Below are positions 5,627-13,516 of a stretch of 15,140 nucleotides of DNA, in pieces (position 1 is the first letter of the stretch; each line of letters opens with the position of its first letter). The notes beneath the pieces are model-generated. The model searched no databases and was not told where the DNA came from. It was given only the letters and a program-made list of their open reading frames with translations. The position numbers and the translations under genes are program-made. The stretch is from an uncultured Prevotellaceae bacterium (lineage in GTDB: Bacteria; Bacteroidota; Bacteroidia; Bacteroidales; Bacteroidaceae). Location: the NCBI GenBank assembly GCA_900313845.1, contig OMTC01000029.1, positions 1 to 15,140 on the forward strand. Reading direction: 5' to 3'.

Positions 5627-7198
5627 TTAGAAAGGTGCATCATCTCCAGGCATCATATCAATGCTAATGGAACCGAACTGGTCATCCACTGGACCTGAGT
5701 TGCTTTTAGTCTTTTTCTTGTTATGCGAAGATTGAATCACACCGTTCTCGTCCAACGTAGGAAGTGGAGGTGCATCATCAATATTGGAGAATCTTGCAAA
5801 ATCGCTATCAAATCGCATACGTATATCTTTTACCTCACCATTTCGGTGCTTTGCAATGAGAAATTCTGCGATACCATGCGTGTCATTTCCATGTGCATCC
5901 TTATATATTTTATAATACTCTGGGCGATGGATGAAACAAACCATATCGGCATCCTGCTCAATGGCACCCGATTCACGAAGGTCTGACAACTGAGGACGCT
6001 TGCTCTCATAGTTGGCAGCATCAGGATTCGATGCATTAGGTGCAGCCGTTCTGCTTTCCACACTACGATTCAACTGCGAAAGTGCAATAATCGGAATGTT
6101 CAATTCCTTGGCAAGTCCTTTCAACGAGCGGGAAATGGTACTCACCTCTTCCTGACGAGAATTGTATGACATTCCCGAAGCATTCATCAACTGAAGGTAG
6201 TCAATGATAATCAGTTTCACGCCATGTTCCCTCACTAATCTACGTGCTTTGGTTCGCAACTCAAATACAGAAAGCGAAGGAGTGTCATCAATATAAAGTG
6301 GAGCACCACGGAGTTGGTCGAGATTCAAATCCAACTGACTCCACTCATGCTGTGCCAATTGTCCACTTCGGATTTTGGCACCTTCGATAGCACAGACATT
6401 GACAATCAAACGGTTCACCAACTGCACATTCGACATTTCGAGTGAAAACATTGCAACAGGTTGACGCATATTCACAGCAATATTCTTTGCCATCGAAAGC
6501 ACAAAAGCAGTCTTTCCCATAGCAGGACGTGCAGCAATAATAATCAAGTCGGAATTCTGCCAACCACTTGTCACAGCATCCAGCTTGTCGAATCCACTTG
6601 CCAATCCCGACAAACCATCCGAACGCTGAGCTGCTTTCTGAAGTTGCAAATATGCCTCGTCAATCACTGGGTCAATCTGAGTAAAGTCTTTCTTCAGATT
6701 CGTTTTCGACAATTCAAATAGTTGTCCCTCAGCAGTTTGCATCAACTCTGCCACATCCTGTGCTTCATCAAAAGCTGCTCGCTGAATATTGCTTGTGTAT
6801 GTGATAAGTTCACGAGCCAATGCCTTTTGAGCAATGATGTGAGCATGGTATTCTATATGTGCAGAAGATGTCATTCTTTGTGACAATTCCGCAATATAAG
6901 ACATTCCACCAGCGGCATCCAATTCACCCGTTGAGCGGAGTTGCTGTGTCACGGTAAGCATATCGACAGGCTTATTCTCTCCAGCCAAAGTCTGAATCGC
7001 TTGAAAAATCGTCTTATGCTTTGAGTCGTAGAAGGAATTAGGCTTCAATATGTCTGAAACCAGACCAAAAGCATCTTGCTCAATAAGACAAGCACCAATC
7101 ACAGCAGCCTCGAAATCCGTTGCTTGAGGTTGGAGTCTGCCCACTTCGTTCACTTGATTTGCAGCATCACTTGGATTCGATTTCTTTCTTGGGGGCAT
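5627..7198 (-). CDS. dnaB: Replicative DNA helicase DnaB
   Basis: A 523-residue hexameric 5'-3' helicase of the replication fork. Residues 24-130 are the DnaB N-terminal domain, and the RecA-like motor starts near 196. It shows Walker A AARPAMGKT (222-230), SLEMS (252-256), Walker B IIIDYLQLM (330-338), ALSQLNRSVESR (372-383), SDLRESGAIEQDAD (405-418) and the AKHRNG segment (449-454). A short Ala/Asn-rich insert (residues about 384-400, TAAPNASNPDAANYE) separates ESR from KRPQLSDLRESG, where most relatives have only a few residues. No intein is present. The tail is Lys/Asp-rich. It has a clear terminator. I found no consensus promoter in the 110 bp upstream, which instead holds the terminator of the preceding gene. 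Confidence 0.97.
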   Translation of the reverse strand: MPPRKKSNPSDAANQVNEVGRLQPQATDFEAAVIGACLIEQDAFGLVSDILKPNSFYDSKHKTIFQAIQTLAGENKPVDMLTVTQQLRSTGELDAAGGMSYIAELSQRMTSSAHIEYHAHIIAQKALARELITYTSNIQRAAFDEAQDVAELMQTAEGQLFELSKTNLKKDFTQIDPVIDEAYLQLQKAAQRSDGLSGLASGFDKLDAVTSGWQNSDLIIIAARPAMGKTAFVLSMAKNIAVNMRQPVAMFSLEMSNVQLVNRLIVNVCAIEGAKIRSGQLAQHEWSQLDLNLDQLRGAPLYIDDTPSLSVFELRTKARRLVREHGVKLIIIDYLQLMNASGMSYNSRQEEVSTISRSLKGLAKELNIPIIALSQLNRSVESRTAAPNASNPDAANYESKRPQLSDLRESGAIEQDADMVCFIHRPEYYKIYKDAHGNDTHGIAEFLIAKHRNGEVKDIRMRFDSDFARFSNIDDAPPLPTLDENGVIQSSHNKKKTKSNSGPVDDQFGSISIDMMPGDDAPF

Positions 7199-7235
7199 TT
7201 TCTTGAGTTAGGTGGTATTTTTGTTTCTATTAGAG

Positions 7236-7270
7236 TGAAAAATATTCGCGTCTTTTCCAGGCGCGAATAT
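7236..7270 (-). terminator. Rho-independent terminator between the secreted-protein gene and dnaB
   Basis: On the minus strand ATATTCGCG pairs perfectly with CGCGAATAT (plus-strand arms 7262-7270 and 7242-7250) around an 11-base loop, followed by TTTTTCACT. It starts about 40 bp after the stop of the secreted-protein gene and ends about 40 bp before the dnaB ATG. Without a visible dnaB promoter, partial readthrough here could set dnaB expression. Confidence 0.8.
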
Positions 7271-7308
7271 CTATAGCATTTATGTATAAGAAGATTTCTA
7301 TCTAACAA

Positions 7309-7803
7309 TTATTTGATGATAGTTTTAATCTTGGAAGTTGCTTGGTCGTAAGCCTTTTCCCAATCCGTATCGAGCGAGAATGGAGTGAAAGTCTTCGTGT
7401 CATTCACGTAGCAATAGGTGCGCTCTTTATCATTATCGTTGAAAAGAGGATTGTTGAGCGAAGCATCGCGATAGCAGGCAATCACTTCCTTACGCTTTTC
7501 CGTAGAAATAGCACGAGCCTTAGTAACGTAGTAGATGAAATCATCCACAAACGACTTCAGATTAACTGCTTGGCTATCATAGAAATATGTATCCTTCACC
7601 ATGGCACGCTTCTGCACCTGAGCATTCAAATAGTTCAAGACAGTCACTTCAAATTGGTTAATCTCAATTTGTTCCTGTGAAGAATTTGGATCATTCACAA
7701 CCTTCACCGCACTGTTATACACAGTTTTGTAAAGATTCTGGGCATTAGCAGGCATCAAGGTGAATGCAACTAAAAATGCAGCAAAAAAGATTTTTTTCAT
7801 CAT
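7309..7803 (-). CDS. Small secreted protein of unknown function
   Basis: A 164-residue protein with a textbook signal peptide: MMKKIFFAAFLVAFTLMPANAQ, with probable cleavage after ANA (residue 21). The mature part of about 143 residues is mainly helical and has two cysteines (Cys110, Cys131). Marked segments are DTYFYDSQAVNLKSFVDDF (71-89), YRDASLNNPLFNDNDKERTYCYVND and FSLDTDWEKAY near the end. I know of no function; the sequence looks like a conserved Bacteroidales periplasmic protein. There is no lipobox and no C-terminal T9SS sorting domain. Two ATGs in tandem (7803 and 7800) leave the start open by one residue. It has its own promoter about 90 nt upstream and its own terminator, so it is probably monocistronic. 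Confidence 0.85.
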   Translation of the reverse strand: MMKKIFFAAFLVAFTLMPANAQNLYKTVYNSAVKVVNDPNSSQEQIEINQFEVTVLNYLNAQVQKRAMVKDTYFYDSQAVNLKSFVDDFIYYVTKARAISTEKRKEVIACYRDASLNNPLFNDNDKERTYCYVNDTKTFTPFSLDTDWEKAYDQATSKIKTIIK

Positions 7804-7897
7804 GTCGTTATCAATTTTGTTAATAAATAGGGTCTTTTGTATTTGTATTGAATCTGAAATAGTTTTACGTTGAAAACATTCTTATCTGAAAACTCGA

Positions 7898-7928
7898 CAA
7901 AGATAAAAATTAAAATTAAAAATTGAAA
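7898..7928 (-). promoter_or_regulatory. Putative promoter of the small secreted-protein gene
   Basis: On the minus strand TATCTTTG (7898-7905) matches the -7 consensus at all defined bases. TTTC (7925-7928), 19 bp upstream, matches the -33 box in three of four. The start would be near 7891, leaving an AT-rich leader of about 88 nt. Confidence 0.55.
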
Positions 7929-8056
7929 ATACTTTTCACGTTTTTTTTGCAATATATGAAGAATGGTTCACATTGTTAACTAATGTTTAGGATTCCATTT
8001 TGCATTTGGGCATTTCTTTTGCTTTTTCTTCAATGAGATTTCAGCGTTGCGCGATA

Positions 8057-8144
8057 GGGGACGCACTCTTGAAACATTGGGGACGTACTCTTGTAACACT
8101 GGGGACGTACTCTTGCGCTATTGGGGATTCACTTCAGTTGTGCC
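8057..8144. repeat. 22-bp tandem repeat, about four units, iteron-like
   Basis: The unit is a 15-bp block GGGGACGTACTCTTG plus a 7-bp variable spacer. Blocks start at 8057 (GGGGACGCACTCTTG), 8079 and 8101 (both identical to the consensus) and 8123 (GGGGATTCACTTCAG, degenerate), with an exact 22-bp period. Spacers are AAACATT, TAACACT and CGCTATT; the bases just before the first block (TTGCGCGATA) resemble the last spacer. It is clearly richer in G than its surroundings. At two helical turns per unit, the blocks face the same side of the helix. Confidence 0.85.
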
Positions 8145-8244
8145 CCATTAAAAATTCACTCAGAGCTCAATAAAAATGTCCGAGATGGATTTGATTAAAA
8201 TAAAAGAGAAAAACAAGCAGAAAAATATAACATCTACACCTTAT

Positions 8245-9117
8245 TTATATAATGGCATCCCTACAATCTTCCATCAGCCATTTAGGTGTTGACGTTGCGC
8301 CACAGATACCCACAGAATCCACTCCTTCGAACCACGAAGGGTCTATTTCCTGAGGACTTTCCACCATGTGGGTGTGTGGATTCACCTTGCAGCACTCATT
8401 GAAAAGAACCTTTCCATTACTGCTTTTCTTTCCGCACACAAAGAGAATCACATCATGCTTCTTGGCAAAAGCCTGAATGTTGGGCATACGGTTTGCCACT
8501 TGACGACAAATGGTATCGTAATACTTGAAAAAACCATCTTCCACTACTCCACCCTGCTCTTCAGCAAATCGCATTTCGATGTATTTCACTATTTCACGAA
8601 ATCCAACCAGCGACTTGGTTGTTTGAGAGTAAAGACTGATAGGACGAGTGAAATCCAGTTTCTTAGCATCCTCCAGATTTTCAATGACAATGGCTGTTCC
8701 ATTGGTTTGTCCAACCAGTCCCACCACTTCGGCATGTCCATTCTTTCCGTAAATCACAATTTGGCGAAGATGGTTCTCGTCTGCATCATATTCTGCCTTA
8801 ATCCGCTTTTGCAAATTGAGCACAACGGGACATGTGGCATCAATCAGCTCAATGTTGTTTTCCTGAGCCAAATGATAAGTGCGAGGAGGTTCGCCATGAG
8901 CACGCAGCAATACTTTTGTGTCGTGAAGATGAGCCAAGTCAGCATGTTCCACGGTAACGAGTCCCAATTTCTTCAGACGTTCGCATTCCCGTCCATTATG
9001 CACAATATCTCCCAGGCAATAGAGCGAACTACTTACTGCCAGTTCCTCTTCTGCCTTGCGGATTGCCGTGGTAACTCCAAAGCAAAAGCCCGAGCCATTA
9101 TCAATCTCTACAATCAT
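8245..9117 (-). CDS. ispH: 4-hydroxy-3-methylbut-2-enyl diphosphate reductase (LytB/IspH)
   Basis: The last enzyme of the MEP isoprenoid pathway; it reduces HMBPP to IPP and DMAPP with a [4Fe-4S] cluster. From the ATG at 9115-9117 the protein has 290 residues and opens into the family core MIVEIDNGSGFCFGV. Cluster cysteines are Cys12, Cys96 (in IDATCPVV) and Cys204 (in DTICRQVANR). Substrate and acid residues are in RAHGEPP (72-78) and GKNGHAEVVG (with His128 and Glu130), and the GKKSSNG and GATSTP segments are also present. The frame stays open upstream to 9192, but those 25 residues are translated repeat DNA and are not credible as protein. The gap to cmk is 119 bp of repeats, so cotranscription with cmk is probable but has to pass a strong palindrome. 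Confidence 0.95.
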   Translation of the reverse strand: MIVEIDNGSGFCFGVTTAIRKAEEELAVSSSLYCLGDIVHNGRECERLKKLGLVTVEHADLAHLHDTKVLLRAHGEPPRTYHLAQENNIELIDATCPVVLNLQKRIKAEYDADENHLRQIVIYGKNGHAEVVGLVGQTNGTAIVIENLEDAKKLDFTRPISLYSQTTKSLVGFREIVKYIEMRFAEEQGGVVEDGFFKYYDTICRQVANRMPNIQAFAKKHDVILFVCGKKSSNGKVLFNECCKVNPHTHMVESPQEIDPSWFEGVDSVGICGATSTPKWLMEDCRDAII

Positions 9118-9123
9118 GTTTGC

Positions 9124-9234
9124 GTGGAAAGTGGAAAGTGGAGAGTGAAGCATGAAGCGTAAAAGTGAAAAGTGAAAAGTGAAAAATGCCATCCGGATGG
9201 CAACGCTTCACACTTCACGCTTCACACTTCACGC
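9124..9234. repeat. Heptad-repeat element around a 16-bp palindrome
   Basis: The left arm (9124-9186) consists of 7-bp units of the form GTGRARA, for example GTGGAAA twice and GTGAAAA three times. The right arm (9205-9234) is the same kind of unit inverted: two perfect copies of GCTTCACACTTCAC. Between them sits the perfect palindrome TGCCATCCGGATGGCA (9187-9202). The whole is an imperfect inverted repeat of about 110 bp filling the cmk-ispH spacer. In RNA it could fold into a long hairpin. No transposase ORF and no target duplication are visible. Confidence 0.85.
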
Positions 9235-9236
9235 TA

Positions 9237-9935
9237 TTAAGCGTTTACTACAGCATTGAATTTCTCCAACAACCAAGCATTCTGCTCTTCGCGGGTGCAA
9301 TGGCTATTGTCAAGTACCACAGCATCTTCAGCTTGACGAAGTGGACCTACTTCACGAGTGGAATCAATTTGGTCGCGCTCAATGACATTCTTCAGAATCT
9401 CATCGTAGTTCACATCCTTTTCACCCTTTGAAACCAACTCATCATAACGACGCTGTGCACGAATTTCTGCCGATGCCGTAATGAAGACCTTGAGCTCTGC
9501 ATCAGGGAAAACAACAGTACCAATGTCGCGTCCATCCATCACGATGCCCTTCTCCTTACCCATAGCCTGCTGCTGAGCAACAAGGAACTTACGAACAAAT
9601 GGAAGCGCAGCAATAGGACTCACATTGTTGGAAACCTCCATGCCACGGATTTCATCTTCCACCACCTCTCCATTCAAGCAAGCGAGAGGAAGATTGGTCT
9701 CTGGGTCGAGCTGGAAACTCACCTTCACACGGCTACAATCAATGTGCTGCTGAAGTGCAAATTCGTAGATTCGTCCATTTTCAATAAGACGATTACGCAA
9801 TGCATAGAGTGTCACAACACGATACATGGCTCCTGTATCAACATATATATAGCCAACGGTACGCGCCAATGCTTTTGCCATGGTACTCTTTCCGCAAGAA
9901 GAGTGTCCATCAATGGCAACAACTATCTTTTTCAT
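9237..9935 (-). CDS. cmk: Cytidylate kinase
   Basis: A 232-residue (d)CMP kinase, of normal length, which phosphorylates CMP and dCMP to the diphosphates in pyrimidine recycling. The P-loop is GHSSCGKST (10-18), followed by the VGYIYVDTGAMYRVVTLYAL segment typical of Cmk. The NMP-binding insert runs from about 65 to 115 (LNGEVVEDEIRGMEVSNNVSPIAALPFVR), then GIVMDGRDIGTVVFPDAELKVFITAS and the lid RAQRRYDEL. The end carries RDQIDSTREVGPLRQAEDAVVLDNS. It starts 41 bp after secA with no convincing promoter between, so it probably belongs to the secA transcript. Confidence 0.97.
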   Translation of the reverse strand: MKKIVVAIDGHSSCGKSTMAKALARTVGYIYVDTGAMYRVVTLYALRNRLIENGRIYEFALQQHIDCSRVKVSFQLDPETNLPLACLNGEVVEDEIRGMEVSNNVSPIAALPFVRKFLVAQQQAMGKEKGIVMDGRDIGTVVFPDAELKVFITASAEIRAQRRYDELVSKGEKDVNYDEILKNVIERDQIDSTREVGPLRQAEDAVVLDNSHCTREEQNAWLLEKFNAVVNA

Positions 9936-9976
9936 TTCAAAATCAAGGATTTATAGGATTTTATTAATTTGTTTGA

Positions 9977-12900
9977 TTAAACAAGTCCTCTGCCGTGGCA
10001 GTTCTTGAATTTCTTACCAGAACCGCAAGGACATGGATCATTTCTTCCCACTCGTGGCTGATTATTCACGATAGGACGACGCTCCACTGGTCCACGACTT
10101 GTCTGCGCATGAGCTGCTTGCTGCATAGCCTTCTGCGTTTCAGATGGCTCATCCAGATTCTGCTTCGACTCCGTATATTGTGGACGCTGAGCAGGTTGCT
10201 GCTGCTGAGGAGCTTCCTGAGGAGGTTGCTGAACTGGTAATGAAGTGCGCATCAAGACTGAAATGGTGCCATCATTGATTTCATTCACCATGTTATCGAA
10301 CAGCGTCACTGACTCCAACTTGAAGATAAGCAGAGGGTCCTTTTGCTCATAACTTGCATTCTGAACGGAGTGCTGCAATTCATCGAGTGCACGAAGATTC
10401 TCCTTCCAGGCATCATCGATGGTATGAAGCAAAATGGCTTTCTCAAACTGAAGCATCACATTGGCTGCCTGCGTTTCGTATGCCTCCTTGAGAGGAACAG
10501 AAATCTGATACATCCTGCGTCCGTCTGTGAGAGGAACAAGAATGTTTTCATACATACTTCCCTTCGTCTCATACACGTCCTTAATCACAGGATATGCCGT
10601 ATTTGCAAAACGCTCGCAACGCTTCTTGAAACTTGCCAAGACAAGTTCAAATGCCTCGTTTTCAAGAGCTTCGCGTCCCTTTTCCTCATGCTGTTCGGCT
10701 GTGAAAGGATATTCCATAGCAAAAATGCGGAGGAACTGCTCCTTGCAACCTTCGAAGTCGTTGTTCTCAATGATATTGACGGTGCGGTCCCAAATCATGT
10801 TGGTAATATCCATACCGATACGCTGTCCCATCAAGGCATGGCGACGACGCTCGTAAATCACCTTACGCTGCTTGTTCATCACATCATCGTATTCCAGCAA
10901 GCGCTTACGAATACCGAAGTTGTTTTCCTCCACCTTCTTCTGAGCACGCTCAATAGACTTGTTAATCATTGGGTGCTCAATCATCTCGCCTTCCTCGAAT
11001 CCGAGTTTGTCCATAATGGAAGAAATGCGGTCCGAAGCAAAGAGGCGCATCAGCTTATCCTCAAGCGACACATAGAACACAGAGGAACCTGGGTCTCCCT
11101 GACGTCCTGCACGTCCACGCAACTGACGGTCCACACGACGGCTCTCATGACGCTCTGTACCAATAATAGCAAGACCACCTGCTGCCTTCACTTCATCGGA
11201 AAGCTTAATATCGGTACCACGACCTGCCATGTTGGTAGCAATAGTAACGATAGAACGCTGACCTGCCTGTGCCACAATGTCTGCTTCCTTCTGGTGCAAC
11301 TTAGCATTGAGGACATTGTGCTCTATCTTGCGCATCTGCAACATCTTGGAAAGCATTTCAGAGATTTCCACCGAAGTAGTACCCACAAGCACTGGTCTTC
11401 CCGCAGCTATCATGCGCTCAATCTCCTCAATAACAGCCTTATACTTCTCACGATTCGTCTTATACACACGGTCGTTCATATCATTTCGTGCAACAGGACG
11501 ATTCGTAGGAATCTCAACCACATCGAGCTTGTAGATGTCCCAGAACTCACCTGCTTCCGTAATGGCTGTACCCGTCATACCCGAGAGCTTGTGATACATA
11601 CGGAAGTAGTTCTGCAAGGTGATAGTAGCAAAAGTCTGTGTGGCAGCTTCTACCTTCACGCGCTCCTTTGCTTCCACAGCCTGATGAAGTCCATCACTCC
11701 AGCGACGTCCTTCCATGATACGACCTGTCTGCTCATCCACAATCTTCACCTCACCATCAATCACCACATAGTCGTCATCCTTCATGAACATCGTGTAAGC
11801 CTTCAGCAGCTGCTGCATAGTGTGCACACGCTCCGACTTCACAGCATAGTCTGCCATCAGTTCGTCCTTCTTGGCAAGGCGCTCCTCCTCATCACTTATC
11901 GTATTGTCAAGTTCCGACAACTGTCCCGTAATATCAGGCAGCACGAAGAACTGGTCATCCTTCACAATGTCGGCAACGAGTTGGTTACCCTTATCTGTCA
12001 TTTCCACCGACTTCAGCTTCTCATCCACTACGAAGTACAATGGTTCCGTAGCCTCAGGCATCCTGCGGTTGTTGTTCTCCATGTAGATTTCCTCCGTCTT
12101 GAGGAGACCTGTCTTGATGCCGTCTTCCGAAAGGAACTTGATGAGAGCCTTGTTCTTTGGCATGGACTTATATGCACGGAACAGTGCAAGGAATCCAGCT
12201 TCAATTTCCTTCTGGTCCTCGCTGTAGATTTGCTTACGTGCGGTTGCCAGATATTCTGTTGCCAACTTGCGCTGAGCCTCAACCAGTTTCTCAACAATAG
12301 GACAATACTCGTCATACATCTGGATTTCTCCCTTAGGGATTGGACCAGAGATGATGAGTGGAGTTCGAGCATCATCAATCAGCACGGAATCGACCTCATC
12401 GACAATCGCAAAGTTGTGAGAACGCTGCACGAGTTCCTCAGGACGCATCGCCATGTTATCACGCAGATAGTCGAAACCAAATTCATTGTTCGTACCGAAG
12501 GTAATATCTGCCTGATAAGCCTTCCTACGTGCATCTGAGTTAGGCTGATGCTTATCGATGCAATCCACACTCAGTCCATGGAACATATAGAGAGGACCCA
12601 TCCACTCCGAGTCACGCTTTGCCAGATAGTCATTCACTGTGACAACATGCACACCATTGCGAGTCAGTGCATTGAGGAACACAGGAAGCGTTGCCACGAG
12701 CGTCTTACCTTCACCCGTTGCCATTTCCGCAATCTTACCCTGATGCAGAACCACACCACCGAAGAGCTGAACATCATAGTGAATCATGTTCCAAACGGTG
12801 TCGTTTCCGCCTGCCACCCAGTGATTATGCCAAATAGCCTTGTCGCCATCTATATCCACAAAATCATGAGTCATCGAGAGCTCCTTATCAAATTCCGTGG

Positions 12901-13297
12901 CAGTGACAACAACGTCCTCATTCTCAGTGAATCGGCGAGCCGTATCTTTCACAATGGCAAAAACCGTAGGGAGCACCTCGTTGAGTCCCTTCTCGAAAAT
13001 GTCCAGGATTTCAGCATCAATCTTATCGATTTCATCAAAGATAGGCTGACGCTGGTCTATTTCCGTTTCCTTGATTTTTGCATTGAGAGCCTCAATTTTT
13101 GCTCTCTGTTCCGTCACAAGGCCCTGCAAATAAACCTTGATTTCGTCTGTCTTCGCACGAAGTTCATCGTTCGACAGCTTTTGAATTTCTGGATACACGT
13201 TAAGCACCTTCTGCACAACAGGCTTAATCTCCTTCATGTCGCGAGTAGCCTTATTGCCAAAGAGAGAACTCAGGAATCCATTTAATGAAAATGCCAT
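9977..13297 (-). CDS. secA: Preprotein translocase ATPase SecA
   Basis: A 1106-residue SecA, the motor that pushes preproteins through SecYEG. Nucleotide-binding domain 1 has Walker A ATGEGKT (193-199) and Walker B IVDEVDSVL (298-306), and GTNNEFGFDYLRDN (268-281) is present. NBD2 shows the GTTSVEISE, TNMAGRGTDIKL and QLRGRAGRQGDPGSS motifs. It exceeds E. coli SecA by about 200 residues, partly through a helical insert near residues 60-105, a feature shared by Bacteroidetes SecAs. The C-terminus has a Gln/Pro-rich linker and the zinc/SecB-binding tail with Cys1089, Cys1091, Cys1100 and His1101. The leader is unusual: 219 bp upstream hold a cluster of CTTCGG/CCGAAG hairpins and no visible promoter. 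Confidence 0.98.
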   Translation of the reverse strand: MAFSLNGFLSSLFGNKATRDMKEIKPVVQKVLNVYPEIQKLSNDELRAKTDEIKVYLQGLVTEQRAKIEALNAKIKETEIDQRQPIFDEIDKIDAEILDIFEKGLNEVLPTVFAIVKDTARRFTENEDVVVTATEFDKELSMTHDFVDIDGDKAIWHNHWVAGGNDTVWNMIHYDVQLFGGVVLHQGKIAEMATGEGKTLVATLPVFLNALTRNGVHVVTVNDYLAKRDSEWMGPLYMFHGLSVDCIDKHQPNSDARRKAYQADITFGTNNEFGFDYLRDNMAMRPEELVQRSHNFAIVDEVDSVLIDDARTPLIISGPIPKGEIQMYDEYCPIVEKLVEAQRKLATEYLATARKQIYSEDQKEIEAGFLALFRAYKSMPKNKALIKFLSEDGIKTGLLKTEEIYMENNNRRMPEATEPLYFVVDEKLKSVEMTDKGNQLVADIVKDDQFFVLPDITGQLSELDNTISDEEERLAKKDELMADYAVKSERVHTMQQLLKAYTMFMKDDDYVVIDGEVKIVDEQTGRIMEGRRWSDGLHQAVEAKERVKVEAATQTFATITLQNYFRMYHKLSGMTGTAITEAGEFWDIYKLDVVEIPTNRPVARNDMNDRVYKTNREKYKAVIEEIERMIAAGRPVLVGTTSVEISEMLSKMLQMRKIEHNVLNAKLHQKEADIVAQAGQRSIVTIATNMAGRGTDIKLSDEVKAAGGLAIIGTERHESRRVDRQLRGRAGRQGDPGSSVFYVSLEDKLMRLFASDRISSIMDKLGFEEGEMIEHPMINKSIERAQKKVEENNFGIRKRLLEYDDVMNKQRKVIYERRRHALMGQRIGMDITNMIWDRTVNIIENNDFEGCKEQFLRIFAMEYPFTAEQHEEKGREALENEAFELVLASFKKRCERFANTAYPVIKDVYETKGSMYENILVPLTDGRRMYQISVPLKEAYETQAANVMLQFEKAILLHTIDDAWKENLRALDELQHSVQNASYEQKDPLLIFKLESVTLFDNMVNEINDGTISVLMRTSLPVQQPPQEAPQQQQPAQRPQYTESKQNLDEPSETQKAMQQAAHAQTSRGPVERRPIVNNQPRVGRNDPCPCGSGKKFKNCHGRGLV

Positions 13298-13380
13298 AAT
13301 ATCTATTTTGTATTTAGTTTCTTAAAAATTCAGTTTCTTCTTTCTTTGTAAGTTCTATTCTTTCCTCTTTTTTCCTCCAG

Positions 13381-13511
13381 CCACCGTTCCCTTCGGTTCT
13401 GCCGAAGGTCTTCTGTTTTCTCAGTAAGCTTCGGTTCTGCCGAAGCCTCCCTCCAGCCCGCCGAAGCCTCCCTCCTGCCACCGTTCCCTTCGGTTCCGCC
13501 GAAGGTCTTCT
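13381..13511. repeat. REP-like cluster of CTTCGG/CCGAAG hairpins upstream of secA
   Basis: Two 34-bp direct copies beginning CCACCGTTCCCTTCGG stand at 13381-13414 and 13478-13511, differing at one base. Each contains a hairpin CCTTCGG-(5)-CCGAAGG. Between them lie a third hairpin, GCTTCGG-TTCTG-CCGAAGC (13428-13446), and a 21-bp-period pair of CCGAAGCCTCCCTCC (13440 and 13461). The block is much richer in GC than its flanks. It lies in the mRNA leader of secA, or in the spacer of a longer mRNA. It is not followed by T tracts, so the hairpins are not standard terminators. Confidence 0.85.
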
Positions 13512-13516
13512 TTCTA

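Larger units (their letters stand above)
7804..8244. other. 441-bp gap: leader, promoter and a tandem-repeat array
   Basis: This gap lies between the start of the small secreted-protein gene and the stop of ispH. From left to right it holds the leader and promoter of the secreted-protein gene (7804-7928), about 110 bp of AT-rich DNA in which I see nothing, a 22-bp tandem array (8057-8144), and 100 bp of AT-rich DNA downstream of ispH without a clear T-tailed hairpin. No ORF of believable composition is present. How ispH transcription ends is not obvious. Confidence 0.6.

Noticed and set aside
8057..8144. CRISPR array
   Set aside because: Blocks of 15 bp with 7-bp spacers are far too short, and no cas genes are near.
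9118..9192. N-terminal extension of ispH by 25 residues
   Set aside because: The extra residues are translated heptad repeats, and the start codon would lie inside the palindrome; the IspH core begins exactly at the ATG at 9117.
10343..12538. A 731-codon open frame on the plus strand opposite secA
   Set aside because: It is antisense to a complete, motif-rich SecA. Its translation is rich in His, Leu and Cys with no recognisable domain, as expected for a shadow frame of a strongly biased gene.
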